Shown here: positions 17,202 to 24,663 of the stretch, in pieces
Layout of the letters: each line of letters begins with the position of its first letter
Position numbering within the stretch: the first letter of the stretch is position 1
Source of the DNA: Pseudomonas sp. efr-133-TYG-5
GTDB taxonomy: Bacteria > Pseudomonadota > Gammaproteobacteria > Pseudomonadales > Pseudomonadaceae
Assembly: GCF_030209175.1 (NCBI RefSeq)
Contig: NZ_JARVSM010000001.1
Span: forward strand, 1,550,001-1,614,000
Direction: 5' to 3'
Length of the DNA stretch: 64,000 nt
Translations under genes and position numbers: made by a program
The notes under the pieces: generated by a model
What the model was told of the DNA's origin: nothing
The model's database searches: none
What the model saw: the letters and a program-made list of their open reading frames with translations, nothing else

Positions 17202-18187
17202 GCTATGTCAGCGTCCAACATCTGCAGAAGAACTACGCGGGCACCACGGTGTTCAGCGACATCAACTGCGAGATCAACAAGGGTGAATTCGTCACCCTGC
17301 TCGGCCCGTCCGGTTGCGGCAAATCCACCCTGCTGCGCTGCATCGCCGGCCTGACGCCGGTCGATGGCGGCAAGATTCTCCTCGATGGCGTCGACATCGT
17401 GCCGCTGACGCCGCAGAAACGCGGCATTGGCATGGTGTTCCAGAGCTATGCGCTGTTCCCCAACATGACCGTCGAGCAGAACGTCGCCTTCGGCCTGCGC
17501 ATGCAGAAGGTCAACGCCGACGACAGCCACAAGCGGGTCAGCGACGTGTTGAAACTGGTTGAACTCAACGATTTCGCCAGCCGCTATCCGCACCAGCTCT
17601 CCGGCGGTCAGTGCCAGCGCGTCGCCCTCGCCCGCTCACTGGTCACTCGCCCACGCCTGTTGCTGCTGGACGAACCGCTGTCGGCCCTCGATGCACGGAT
17701 TCGCAAGCACCTGCGCGAACAGATCCGGCAGATCCAGCGCGAGCTGGGTCTGACGACGATTTTCGTCACCCACGATCAGGAAGAAGCCTTGACCATGTCC
17801 GACCGGATTTTCCTGATGAACCAAGGGAAAATCGTTCAGAGCGGCGACGCCGAAACCCTCTACACCGCCCCGGTCGATGTGTTCGCCGCCGGTTTTATCG
17901 GCAACTACAACCTGCTCGATCCCGACAGCGCGTCGAAGCTGCTGCAACGGCCGGTCAACCACCGCATTGCGATTCGTCCGGAAGCCATCGAGCTGAGTCT
18001 CGACGGCGAACTCGATGCGCAGATCCGCAGCCACAGCCTGCTCGGTAACGTCATCCGCTACCGCGTCGAGGCGCGCGGGGTGGAACTGGTCGTGGACGTG
18101 CTCAACCGCTCGGCGGCGGATCTGCACCCCGACGGTCAGCGCCTGGCGCTTTCCATCGATCCGACGGCCCTGTGCGAAGTGGCTTGA
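17198..18187 (+). CDS. ABC transporter ATP-binding protein
   Basis: A 329-residue ATPase that powers the importer. Walker A GPSGCGKST is near residues 36-44, the signature LSGGQ near 133, Walker B LLLLDEP near 152-158, and the switch His in FVTHDQEEA near 190. The C-terminal approximately 90 residues form a TOBE-like regulatory domain. ATG overlaps the permease stop by four bases. An inverted-repeat element follows, so the transporter operon probably ends here. Confidence 0.93.
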   Translation: MSYVSVQHLQKNYAGTTVFSDINCEINKGEFVTLLGPSGCGKSTLLRCIAGLTPVDGGKILLDGVDIVPLTPQKRGIGMVFQSYALFPNMTVEQNVAFGLRMQKVNADDSHKRVSDVLKLVELNDFASRYPHQLSGGQCQRVALARSLVTRPRLLLLDEPLSALDARIRKHLREQIRQIQRELGLTTIFVTHDQEEALTMSDRIFLMNQGKIVQSGDAETLYTAPVDVFAAGFIGNYNLLDPDSASKLLQRPVNHRIAIRPEAIELSLDGELDAQIRSHSLLGNVIRYRVEARGVELVVDVLNRSAADLHPDGQRLALSIDPTALCEVA

Positions 18188-18293
18188 GAGCAGCTGCACG
18201 CTTCGAGCTGCGAGCCTCAAGCTGTAGACTGCGGCGAAACCTGATTCCAATTCTTGCAGCTCGAAGCTTGTAGCTCGCAGCTGTTCTCGGAGA
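18187..18293. repeat. inverted repeat of the AGCTGC/AGCTCG type
   Basis: Two arms rich in AGCTGC, CTTCGAGCTGC and CAGCTCGAAGC are inverted around about 35 bases. This is a repeat family distinct from the GCGAGCAGGC REPs in the same window, and lies between the ATPase and HAD genes. Confidence 0.6.
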
Positions 18294-18299
18294 GAACCG

Positions 18300-18953
18300 A
18301 TGGCTTTGGCAATTTTTGATCTGGACGAAACCCTCATCCACGGCGACTGCGCCACCCTCTGGAGCGAGCAGATGGGGCGCCTGGGCTGGGTCGATCCCGA
18401 GTCGTTCATGCGCAGGAACAACGAGCTGATGGACGCCTACAGCCATGGCAAGTTGCGCATGGAAGACTACATGGACTTCAGCCTCGAGCCGCTGATCGGA
18501 CGCACCCCGGAAGAAGTCGAGCACCTGGTCGGGCCGTGGGTCGAAGACTTCATCGAACCGATCATCTTCAGTGACGCGACGAAAACCATCGCCGCCCACC
18601 GCAAGGCCGGCGACCGCATTCTGGTGATCTCGGCCTCGGGCACGCACCTGGTCAAGCCGATTGCCGACCGCCTCGGCATCGATGAAGTGCTGGGCATTGA
18701 ACTGGACGTGGCGCATGGCGTGTACAGCGGCCACACCGTCGGCACTCTGACCTACCGCGAAGGCAAGATCACCCGCCTGCTGGAATGGCTGGATGCCGAA
18801 GAGGAAAACCTCGAGGGCGCAAGCTTCTATTCCGATTCACGCAACGACCTGCCGCTGCTGCTGAAGGTGGACTACCCGCACGTGGTCAATCCGGATCCGG
18901 TGCTGCGCGAGCACGCCGAAAACGCCGGCTGGCCGATCCATCTCTGGAAATAA
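18300..18953 (+). CDS. HAD-IB family phosphatase
   Basis: A 217-residue SerB-like hydrolase. Motif I is DLDETL (nucleophile Asp near residue 8), motif II the Ser in VISASGT (about 105-111), and motif IV SDSRNDLPLL (near 178) with the metal-binding Asp pair. Class IB enzymes dephosphorylate small molecules such as phosphoserine or histidinol phosphate. It lies just downstream of the importer, so it might remove phosphate from the imported product, but a repeat element separates them. The substrate is not predictable. Confidence 0.85.
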   Translation: MALAIFDLDETLIHGDCATLWSEQMGRLGWVDPESFMRRNNELMDAYSHGKLRMEDYMDFSLEPLIGRTPEEVEHLVGPWVEDFIEPIIFSDATKTIAAHRKAGDRILVISASGTHLVKPIADRLGIDEVLGIELDVAHGVYSGHTVGTLTYREGKITRLLEWLDAEEENLEGASFYSDSRNDLPLLLKVDYPHVVNPDPVLREHAENAGWPIHLWK

Positions 18954-18955
18954 AA

Positions 18956-19035
18956 GCAAAAGATCGCCGCCGCCGGCAGTCTGCATCGGGATGGTGTGTT
19001 CCCCGTGGGAGCTATCGGCGGCGGCGATCTTTTGC
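18956..19035. terminator. long inverted repeat between converging genes
   Basis: A perfect 19-base inverted repeat, with arms 18956-18974 and 19017-19035 (core GATCGCCGCCGCC), encloses a 42-base loop between the HAD and oxidoreductase genes. It can serve transcripts from both sides. A related GCCGCC-rich repeat lies at 48081-48150. Confidence 0.7.
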
Positions 19036-19049
19036 GCTTGTCGGTCCAA

Positions 19050-20012
19050 TCAACTCAGACTGTCGTCAATCACCAGCACCACCTTCCCCGCCACTGTGTT
19101 GCTCGCCAGTTCGGCGAACGCTGCCTCGGCGTCCTTGATGGCGAACGTCCTGGCCAGTTGCGGTTTCAGGCGTCCTTCGGCGAACAGCGGCCAGACGTGC
19201 TGGCTGAGGTCACTGAACAGATCGGCCTTGAACTGATCGTCACGGCTGCGCAACGTCGACCCCAGCAACTGCACGCGCTTGGCCAGCACCTGGGCCAGAT
19301 CCAGGTTCGCCTCGCGGCCGCCCATCAGGCCGATCAGTACCCAACGACCATCCTGCGCCAGCAGCTTGAGATTCAACGCCGCGTAATTGCCGCCGACGGG
19401 GTCGAGGATCACGTCGAACGGTCCGAAGTCGCGCAGGCTGTCGAGGTCGCCGCTGCGCACCACCCCGCCCTGCGCGCCTAGAGCCTCGCAGTAACGCAAC
19501 CGCTCGGCGGAACCGACGCTGACCCAGCACGGATTGCCGAACGCCTTGCACAGCTGAATGGCGGCTGAACCGATGCCACTTGCCCCGGCATGCAGAAGAA
19601 CCTTCTCACCCGGCTTGAGCGCAGCAAGTTGAAATACATTGAGCCAGACGGTGGCATACACCTCGGGCAGCGCCGCGGCCTCAACCAGCGACACGCCCTC
19701 CGGGACCGGCAGCACATGCCGTCCGTCGACGACCACTTCTTCGGCCATCCCGCCCCCGGCCAGCAAGGCGCAAACCCGATCACCGACCTGCCACGAGGAC
19801 CCGGCGCCGACCTCGCTGATCACCCCGGAACACTCCAGACCGAGCACCTGGCTGGCCCCGGGAGGCGGCGGATAAAGCCCGGCTTTCTGTAATAAATCGG
19901 CGCGATTGAGGCCGGCTGCCGCCACTCGAATGCGAACTTGTCCTACATCGCATGTAGGACTCGGCTCTTCAACCCATGCCACTTGACCTTCAACGCCTTG
20001 CAATGCCTTCAC
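19050..20012 (-). CDS. NAD(P)H:quinone oxidoreductase (zeta-crystallin/PIG3-like, MDR superfamily)
   Basis: A 320-residue medium-chain dehydrogenase/reductase. The N-terminal GroES-like domain has AGLNRADLLQ and GLECSG. The NADPH-binding Rossmann domain carries LLHAGASGIGSAAIQL (about 143-158) in place of the zinc-enzyme motif. No zinc ligands are present, as in quinone reductases. The start is GTG at 20012, supported by GGAGG five bases upstream and by the MKALQG N-terminus. It is divergent from prc. Likely role: two-electron or one-electron reduction of quinones, possibly detoxifying. Confidence 0.87.
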   Translation of the reverse strand: MKALQGVEGQVAWVEEPSPTCDVGQVRIRVAAAGLNRADLLQKAGLYPPPPGASQVLGLECSGVISEVGAGSSWQVGDRVCALLAGGGMAEEVVVDGRHVLPVPEGVSLVEAAALPEVYATVWLNVFQLAALKPGEKVLLHAGASGIGSAAIQLCKAFGNPCWVSVGSAERLRYCEALGAQGGVVRSGDLDSLRDFGPFDVILDPVGGNYAALNLKLLAQDGRWVLIGLMGGREANLDLAQVLAKRVQLLGSTLRSRDDQFKADLFSDLSQHVWPLFAEGRLKPQLARTFAIKDAEAAFAELASNTVAGKVVLVIDDSLS

Positions 20013-20038
20013 ACTGCCTCCATAGTGAGTCTGGACTG

Positions 20039-20066
20039 AGCCCGAAGCTATAGCGCCGGGCTTTTT
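20039..20066 (+). terminator. terminator-like hairpin in the prc upstream region
   Basis: AGCCCG and CGGGCT form a 6-bp stem with a 12-base loop, followed by TTTTT. It lies between divergent genes, so on the plus strand it would end short transcripts before prc. Confidence 0.45.
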
Positions 20067-20193
20067 GCATTATGCGACCGGCCCTGGGGTCTGTGGGAAA
20101 ACTCAACGGCAGTTTTCTTGCAGAGCGTGGAGGTACCGGCGACTTCAAAGACGGCCTAATATGCGTTATCAATTGTCCCCGCGTCGAATCAGC

Positions 20194-22278
20194 ATGAAGC
20201 ATCTGCTCCCCAGCACCGCCCTCGCTCTTTTCATCGGTATCGGTCTCATGCCGGTGTCGGGCAACACATTCGCAGCCAACAGCTGGGACAAGTTGCAGCC
20301 TGATCGCGACGAAGTGATCGCCAGTCTGAACGTCGTCGAACTGCTCAAGCGTCACCACTACAGCAAGCCGCCGCTCGATGATGCCCGCTCGGTGATCATC
20401 TACGACAGCTACATCAAGCTGCTGGACCCGTCGCGCAGCTACTTCATGGCCAGCGACATCGCCGAATTCGACAAGTGGAAGACCCAGTTCGACGACTTCC
20501 TCAAGAGCGGCGACCTCAACGCCGGGTTCACCATCTACAAGCGCTATCTGGACCGCGTCAAGGCGCGCCTGGACTTTGCCCTTGCCGAGCTGAACAAGGG
20601 CGTCGACAAGATGGACTTCACCACCAAGGAAACCTTGCTGATCGATCGCAAGGACGCCCCTTGGCTCAAATCCACCGCGGAACTCGACGACCTGTGGCGC
20701 AAACGCGTCAAGGACGAAGTCCTGCGGCAGAAGATCGCCGGCAAGGATTCCAAGCAGATCCAGGAAACCCTGACCAAGCGCTACAAGAACCAGTTGGCGC
20801 GCCTGGACCAGACCCGCGCGGAAGACATCTTCCAGGCGTACATCAACACCTTCGCCATGTCCTACGACCCGCACACCAACTATCTGTCGCCGGATAACGC
20901 GGAGAACTTCGACATCAACATGAGCCTGTCCCTGGAGGGCATCGGCGCTGTGTTGCAGAGCGACAACGACCAGGTGAAAGTCGTGCGTCTGGTGCCGGCC
21001 GGCCCGGCCGACAAGACCAAGCAGGTGGCCCCGGCCGACAAGATCATCGGCGTTGCCCAGGGCAACAAAGAGATGGTCGACGTGGTCGGCTGGCGCCTGG
21101 ACGAAGTGGTCAAGCTGATCCGCGGCCCGAAAGGCACCGTGGTCCGCCTGGAAGTCATCCCGGCAAGCAATGCGCCGAGCGACCAGACCAGCAAGATCGT
21201 GTCGATCACCCGTGAAGCGGTGAAGCTCGAAGACCAGGCCGTGAAGAAATCCGTGCTGAACCTGAAACAGGACGGCAAGGACTACAAGCTCGGCGTCATC
21301 GAGATCCCGGCCTTCTATCTCGACTTCAAGGCTTTCCGTGCCGGCGATCCGGACTACAAGAGCACCACCCGCGACGTCAAGAAGCTGCTGACCGAACTGC
21401 AGAAAGAGAAAGTCGACGGCGTGGTCATCGACCTGCGCAACAACGGCGGCGGTTCCCTGCAGGAAGCCACCGAGCTGACCAGCCTGTTCATCGACAAGGG
21501 CCCGACCGTACTCGTGCGTAATGCCGATGGCCGTGTCGACGTGCTGGAAGATGAAAACCCAGGGGCGTTCTACAAGGGCCCGATGGCGCTGCTGGTCAAC
21601 CGCCTTTCCGCATCGGCTTCGGAGATCTTCGCCGGCGCCATGCAGGACTACCACCGTGCGCTGATCATCGGCGGCCAGACCTTCGGCAAAGGCACTGTGC
21701 AGACCATCCAGCCGCTGAACCATGGCGAGCTGAAACTGACGCTGGCCAAGTTCTACCGGGTTTCCGGCCAGAGCACCCAGCACCAAGGCGTACTGCCGGA
21801 CATCGACTACCCGTCGCTGATCGACACCAAGGAAATCGGTGAGAGCGCCCTGCCGGAAGCCATGCCGTGGGACACCATCAAAGCCGCGATCAAACCGGCG
21901 GTCGACCCGTTCAAGCCGTACCTGGCGCAACTCAAGGCCGAACACGATACGCGCAGCGCCAAGGACGCGGAGTTCGTCTTCATCCGTGACAAACTGGCCC
22001 TGGCGCAAAAGCTGCTCGAAGAAAAAACCGTCAGCCTCAATGAAGCCGAGCGTCGTGCCCAGCACGCCGACATCGACGCCAAGCAACTGGTGATGGAGAA
22101 CATCCGTCGCAAAGCCAAAGGCGAAGAACCGCTCAAAGAGCTGAAGAAAGAAGACGAAGACGCACTTGCCGCTGCCGAGCCAGACAAGGTCAAGCCAGAA
22201 GACGACGCCTACCTGAGCGAAACCGGGCGCGTCCTGCTCGATTACCTGAAGCTGAGCAATCAGGTGGCCAAGAAGTAA
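20194..22278 (+). CDS. prc: tail-specific carboxy-terminal processing protease Prc (AlgO)
   Basis: A 694-residue periplasmic serine protease. The signal peptide ends near NTFAAN (about residue 28). A PDZ domain (about 235-320) is followed by the S41 catalytic core with VDGVVIDLRNNGGGSLQEA and RLSASASEIFAGA, whose second Ser region and downstream FGKGTVQ supply the Ser/Lys dyad. A charged, coiled-coil-prone DUF3340-type tail follows. Prc degrades proteins by their C-termini; in P. aeruginosa the orthologue AlgO cleaves truncated MucA and so affects alginate. I prefer ATG at 20194; ATG at 20161 would add 11 residues. A 13-bp terminator follows. Confidence 0.93.
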   Translation: MKHLLPSTALALFIGIGLMPVSGNTFAANSWDKLQPDRDEVIASLNVVELLKRHHYSKPPLDDARSVIIYDSYIKLLDPSRSYFMASDIAEFDKWKTQFDDFLKSGDLNAGFTIYKRYLDRVKARLDFALAELNKGVDKMDFTTKETLLIDRKDAPWLKSTAELDDLWRKRVKDEVLRQKIAGKDSKQIQETLTKRYKNQLARLDQTRAEDIFQAYINTFAMSYDPHTNYLSPDNAENFDINMSLSLEGIGAVLQSDNDQVKVVRLVPAGPADKTKQVAPADKIIGVAQGNKEMVDVVGWRLDEVVKLIRGPKGTVVRLEVIPASNAPSDQTSKIVSITREAVKLEDQAVKKSVLNLKQDGKDYKLGVIEIPAFYLDFKAFRAGDPDYKSTTRDVKKLLTELQKEKVDGVVIDLRNNGGGSLQEATELTSLFIDKGPTVLVRNADGRVDVLEDENPGAFYKGPMALLVNRLSASASEIFAGAMQDYHRALIIGGQTFGKGTVQTIQPLNHGELKLTLAKFYRVSGQSTQHQGVLPDIDYPSLIDTKEIGESALPEAMPWDTIKAAIKPAVDPFKPYLAQLKAEHDTRSAKDAEFVFIRDKLALAQKLLEEKTVSLNEAERRAQHADIDAKQLVMENIRRKAKGEEPLKELKKEDEDALAAAEPDKVKPEDDAYLSETGRVLLDYLKLSNQVAKK

Positions 22279-22347
22279 GGTGATGGCAATTTAATGCTGA
22301 CGATCCCCGGATCGTCATCAAACAGTCATCATTCTGTCGTGCAATAA

Positions 22348-22397
22348 AGGACTGGGAGCGGATCTCTTCATCGAGAGCGCTCCCAGTCCTTTTTTTA
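22348..22397 (+). terminator. rho-independent terminator of prc
   Basis: A perfect 13-bp stem (22348-22360 with 22378-22390, core ACTGGGAGCG) is followed by seven T residues. It ends just before the EAL-CBS-GGDEF gene. Confidence 0.9.
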
Positions 22398-22412
22398 TCG
22401 CCAGAGATTGCC

Positions 22413-24203
22413 ATGACCACGACCGAACAGCTGAGTGCCTTGAGCTCGATCCTGACTCAAAGCGGTTTGCACAGTCTGTTCCAACCGATCATTTGCCTCT
22501 CCGAACGACGCATTCTCGGCTATGAAGCGCTGACTCGCGGCCCGTCCAACAGCCCTTTGCACTCGCCGATCGCCTTGTTCGCCGTCGCCCGTCAGGCCGG
22601 CCGCCTCAGTGAACTGGAAATCGCCTGCCGCCAAAGCGCGTGTCGGCGTTTCAACGAACAACAGCTGCCGGGCAAGCTGTTCCTCAACGTCTCACCGGAG
22701 TCTCTGCTCGAGGCCGCGCACCAACCGGGGCGCACCCTGCAGTTGCTGCAGGATTTCGGCATTCCGCCAAGCCAGGTGGTGATCGAACTCACCGAGCAGA
22801 CGCCAATCGATGACTTCCAGTTGCTGCAAAACGCTTTGCATCACTACCGGGCCATGGGATTTTCCATTGCGCTGGACGACCTCGGGGCCGGCTATTCGAG
22901 CCTGCGCTTATGGTCGGAACTGCGCCCGGATTACGTAAAGATCGACCGACACTTCATCGATGGCATCCATCAGGATGCCCTCAAACGCGAGTTCGTCGGC
23001 TCGATCCTGCAAATCGCCAAGGCCTCGCGGGCGCAGGTGATTGCCGAAGGCATCGAATTGCCGGATGAGCTGGCGGTACTGACCGAGATGGGTGTCGATC
23101 TGGTGCAGGGCTACCTGCTCGGACGCCCGCAGGAACAGCCGCCGCGCGATGCTCGCGCGTTGATGCCCAAGCACGACAGCAGCGCCGTTGCGCTGAACGA
23201 TGAAGGCAGCGACCTCAGCGCGCTGCTCAACGATCAACCGGCCGTTAACCGCGATACGCCGACCGCCACCGTGCTGGAAGCCTTCCGCCGCCAGGCAAAC
23301 CTCAACTCGCTGGCCGTGCTGGACGAGCAGGGTCAGCCGTGTGGCATCGTCCACCGGCATTCGTTGTCCGATGCGTTGCTCAAACCGTTTGCCACCGACC
23401 TGTTCGCGCGCAAACCGATCAGCCGCCTGATGAGCGACGACTTCCTCGCCGTGGAAATGAGCCAGTCACTGCAACAGGTCAGTCGCCTGATCACCAGCCG
23501 CGCCCGGCAACGCATCGAAGAAGACTTCATCATCACCCTCAACGGCAGCTATCTGGGGCTCGGCCGGGTGATTGACGTGCTGAAACTGATCACCGAACTG
23601 AAAATCCAGCAGGCTCGCTACGCCAACCCGCTGACCCTTCTGCCTGGCAACGTGCCGATCCAGCAATGCCTGACGCGCCTGCTGCAACAGGGCCGTGAGT
23701 CGGTCATCTGCTACGTCGACATCGACAGCTTCAAACCCTTCAACGATATCTACGGTTACGGCCGTGGCGACGAAGTCCTGCTGTGCCTGGCGCAATGCCT
23801 CAATGAACGCGTCGACCCCTCCCGCGACTTCGTCGGCCACATCGGCGGCGACGACTTCCTGCTGGTGCTCGGCCCGGAGGATTGGCGCAAACGCCTCAAC
23901 CAACTGCTCGACGACTTCCAGAGCCAGTGCCGGCGCTTCTACCGCCCGGAGCACCTCGAAGCGGGTTGTTTCGTTGCGCCGAACCGCCAAGGTATTCGGC
24001 AGGAGTTTCCGTTGCTGTCATTGTCCATTGGCGTGGTGCATTTGCATCCTGACGCTTGCGCGCAGCTGGATGCGAGTCAGGTGGCGGAGATGGCTTCGCA
24101 GGCGAAGCATCATGCGAAGAATGTTCCGGGGTATAGCGTGCATTTGATTGATAGCCTTTTCGCGCAGGTACCTGTAGAAACACTTAAACACGGACATCGG
24201 TGA
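22413..24203 (+). CDS. EAL-CBS-GGDEF cyclic-di-GMP protein
   Basis: A 596-residue protein with an unusual order: phosphodiesterase, then CBS pair, then cyclase. The EAL domain (about 10-250) has all active-site motifs: YEALTRG, LNVSPESL, ELTEQ, DDLGAGYSSL, DYVKID, IAEGIE and QGYLLGRP. It is therefore probably an active c-di-GMP phosphodiesterase. CBS motifs (about 275-395) could bind adenine nucleotides. The GGDEF domain (about 410-580) has YVDIDSFKPFND and the signature HIGGDDF, with Asp replacing the usual Glu. There are no membrane segments. P. aeruginosa has a similar protein at the same position beside prc. Net activity is uncertain. Confidence 0.9.
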   Translation: MTTTEQLSALSSILTQSGLHSLFQPIICLSERRILGYEALTRGPSNSPLHSPIALFAVARQAGRLSELEIACRQSACRRFNEQQLPGKLFLNVSPESLLEAAHQPGRTLQLLQDFGIPPSQVVIELTEQTPIDDFQLLQNALHHYRAMGFSIALDDLGAGYSSLRLWSELRPDYVKIDRHFIDGIHQDALKREFVGSILQIAKASRAQVIAEGIELPDELAVLTEMGVDLVQGYLLGRPQEQPPRDARALMPKHDSSAVALNDEGSDLSALLNDQPAVNRDTPTATVLEAFRRQANLNSLAVLDEQGQPCGIVHRHSLSDALLKPFATDLFARKPISRLMSDDFLAVEMSQSLQQVSRLITSRARQRIEEDFIITLNGSYLGLGRVIDVLKLITELKIQQARYANPLTLLPGNVPIQQCLTRLLQQGRESVICYVDIDSFKPFNDIYGYGRGDEVLLCLAQCLNERVDPSRDFVGHIGGDDFLLVLGPEDWRKRLNQLLDDFQSQCRRFYRPEHLEAGCFVAPNRQGIRQEFPLLSLSIGVVHLHPDACAQLDASQVAEMASQAKHHAKNVPGYSVHLIDSLFAQVPVETLKHGHR

Positions 24204-24354
24204 TTCGACACAAGCAGAACTCATGCGATTAGCACGTCTAAAATATTAATGCCTGCAGAAACACACATAATCGTATGCGAGCGACCAAGTCGAGCCATCC
24301 AAATACGCAAAACACTTTGTATAGATGCACCGCCAAACTTACCACGAAAGCACT

Positions 24355-24663
24355 TCACTCTAACCGTATCCCATCTTGAAGTGCAGCCAACACATAGCTT
24401 AACCATGCTCGACCGGAAGCCCACTCATTCCAATAGCAGTAATAGCAACTAAGATTTCTCAACAAGTAATCTTTCATCGCCAATTCATCTTTATTTTGAG
24501 CTAGCAGGAGCTGCAACTCTCTACAGACCAACTGTACTATTTCCGCATCGGAAGCTTGTAAGAAGTCTGCTATAACTTTATCGGGAGTGGCGTGTTCTAT
24601 TAGCCAGTCCTGATGAAAGTAGGCCCCAAAAAAATCGTGAAGCTCTGGAAATTCGTGAGTCAT
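24355..24663 (-). CDS. CdiI-type immunity protein for the Rhs toxin
   Basis: A 102-residue acidic protein whose ATG overlaps the rhs stop (ATGA), the standard toxin-immunity arrangement. The N-terminus FPELHDFFGAYFHQDW matches the CdiI_2-type immunity family found beside RNase A-like CDI toxins. It contains several Cys, Tyr and Trp residues towards the C-terminus. Base composition is clearly AT-richer than the surrounding chromosome. It should bind the toxin tip and block its nuclease site. It protects the producer and kin from this one toxin type. Confidence 0.85.
   Translation of the reverse strand: MTHEFPELHDFFGAYFHQDWLIEHATPDKVIADFLQASDAEIVQLVCRELQLLLAQNKDELAMKDYLLRNLSCYYCYWNEWASGRAWLSYVLAALQDGIRLE

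Noticed and set aside
19990..22086. 698-codon minus-strand ORF opposite prc
   Set aside because: Antisense shadow of a well-conserved protease gene with clear motifs on the plus strand.
24204..24354. second immunity gene or old toxin tip downstream of the immunity gene
   Set aside because: The 151 bases are AT-rich but contain no frame resembling a toxin tip or immunity protein.
24221..24424. 67-codon minus-strand ORF overlapping the immunity gene end
   Set aside because: No ribosome-binding site, out of frame with the immunity gene, Cys/Arg-rich low-quality sequence; probably non-coding spacer.
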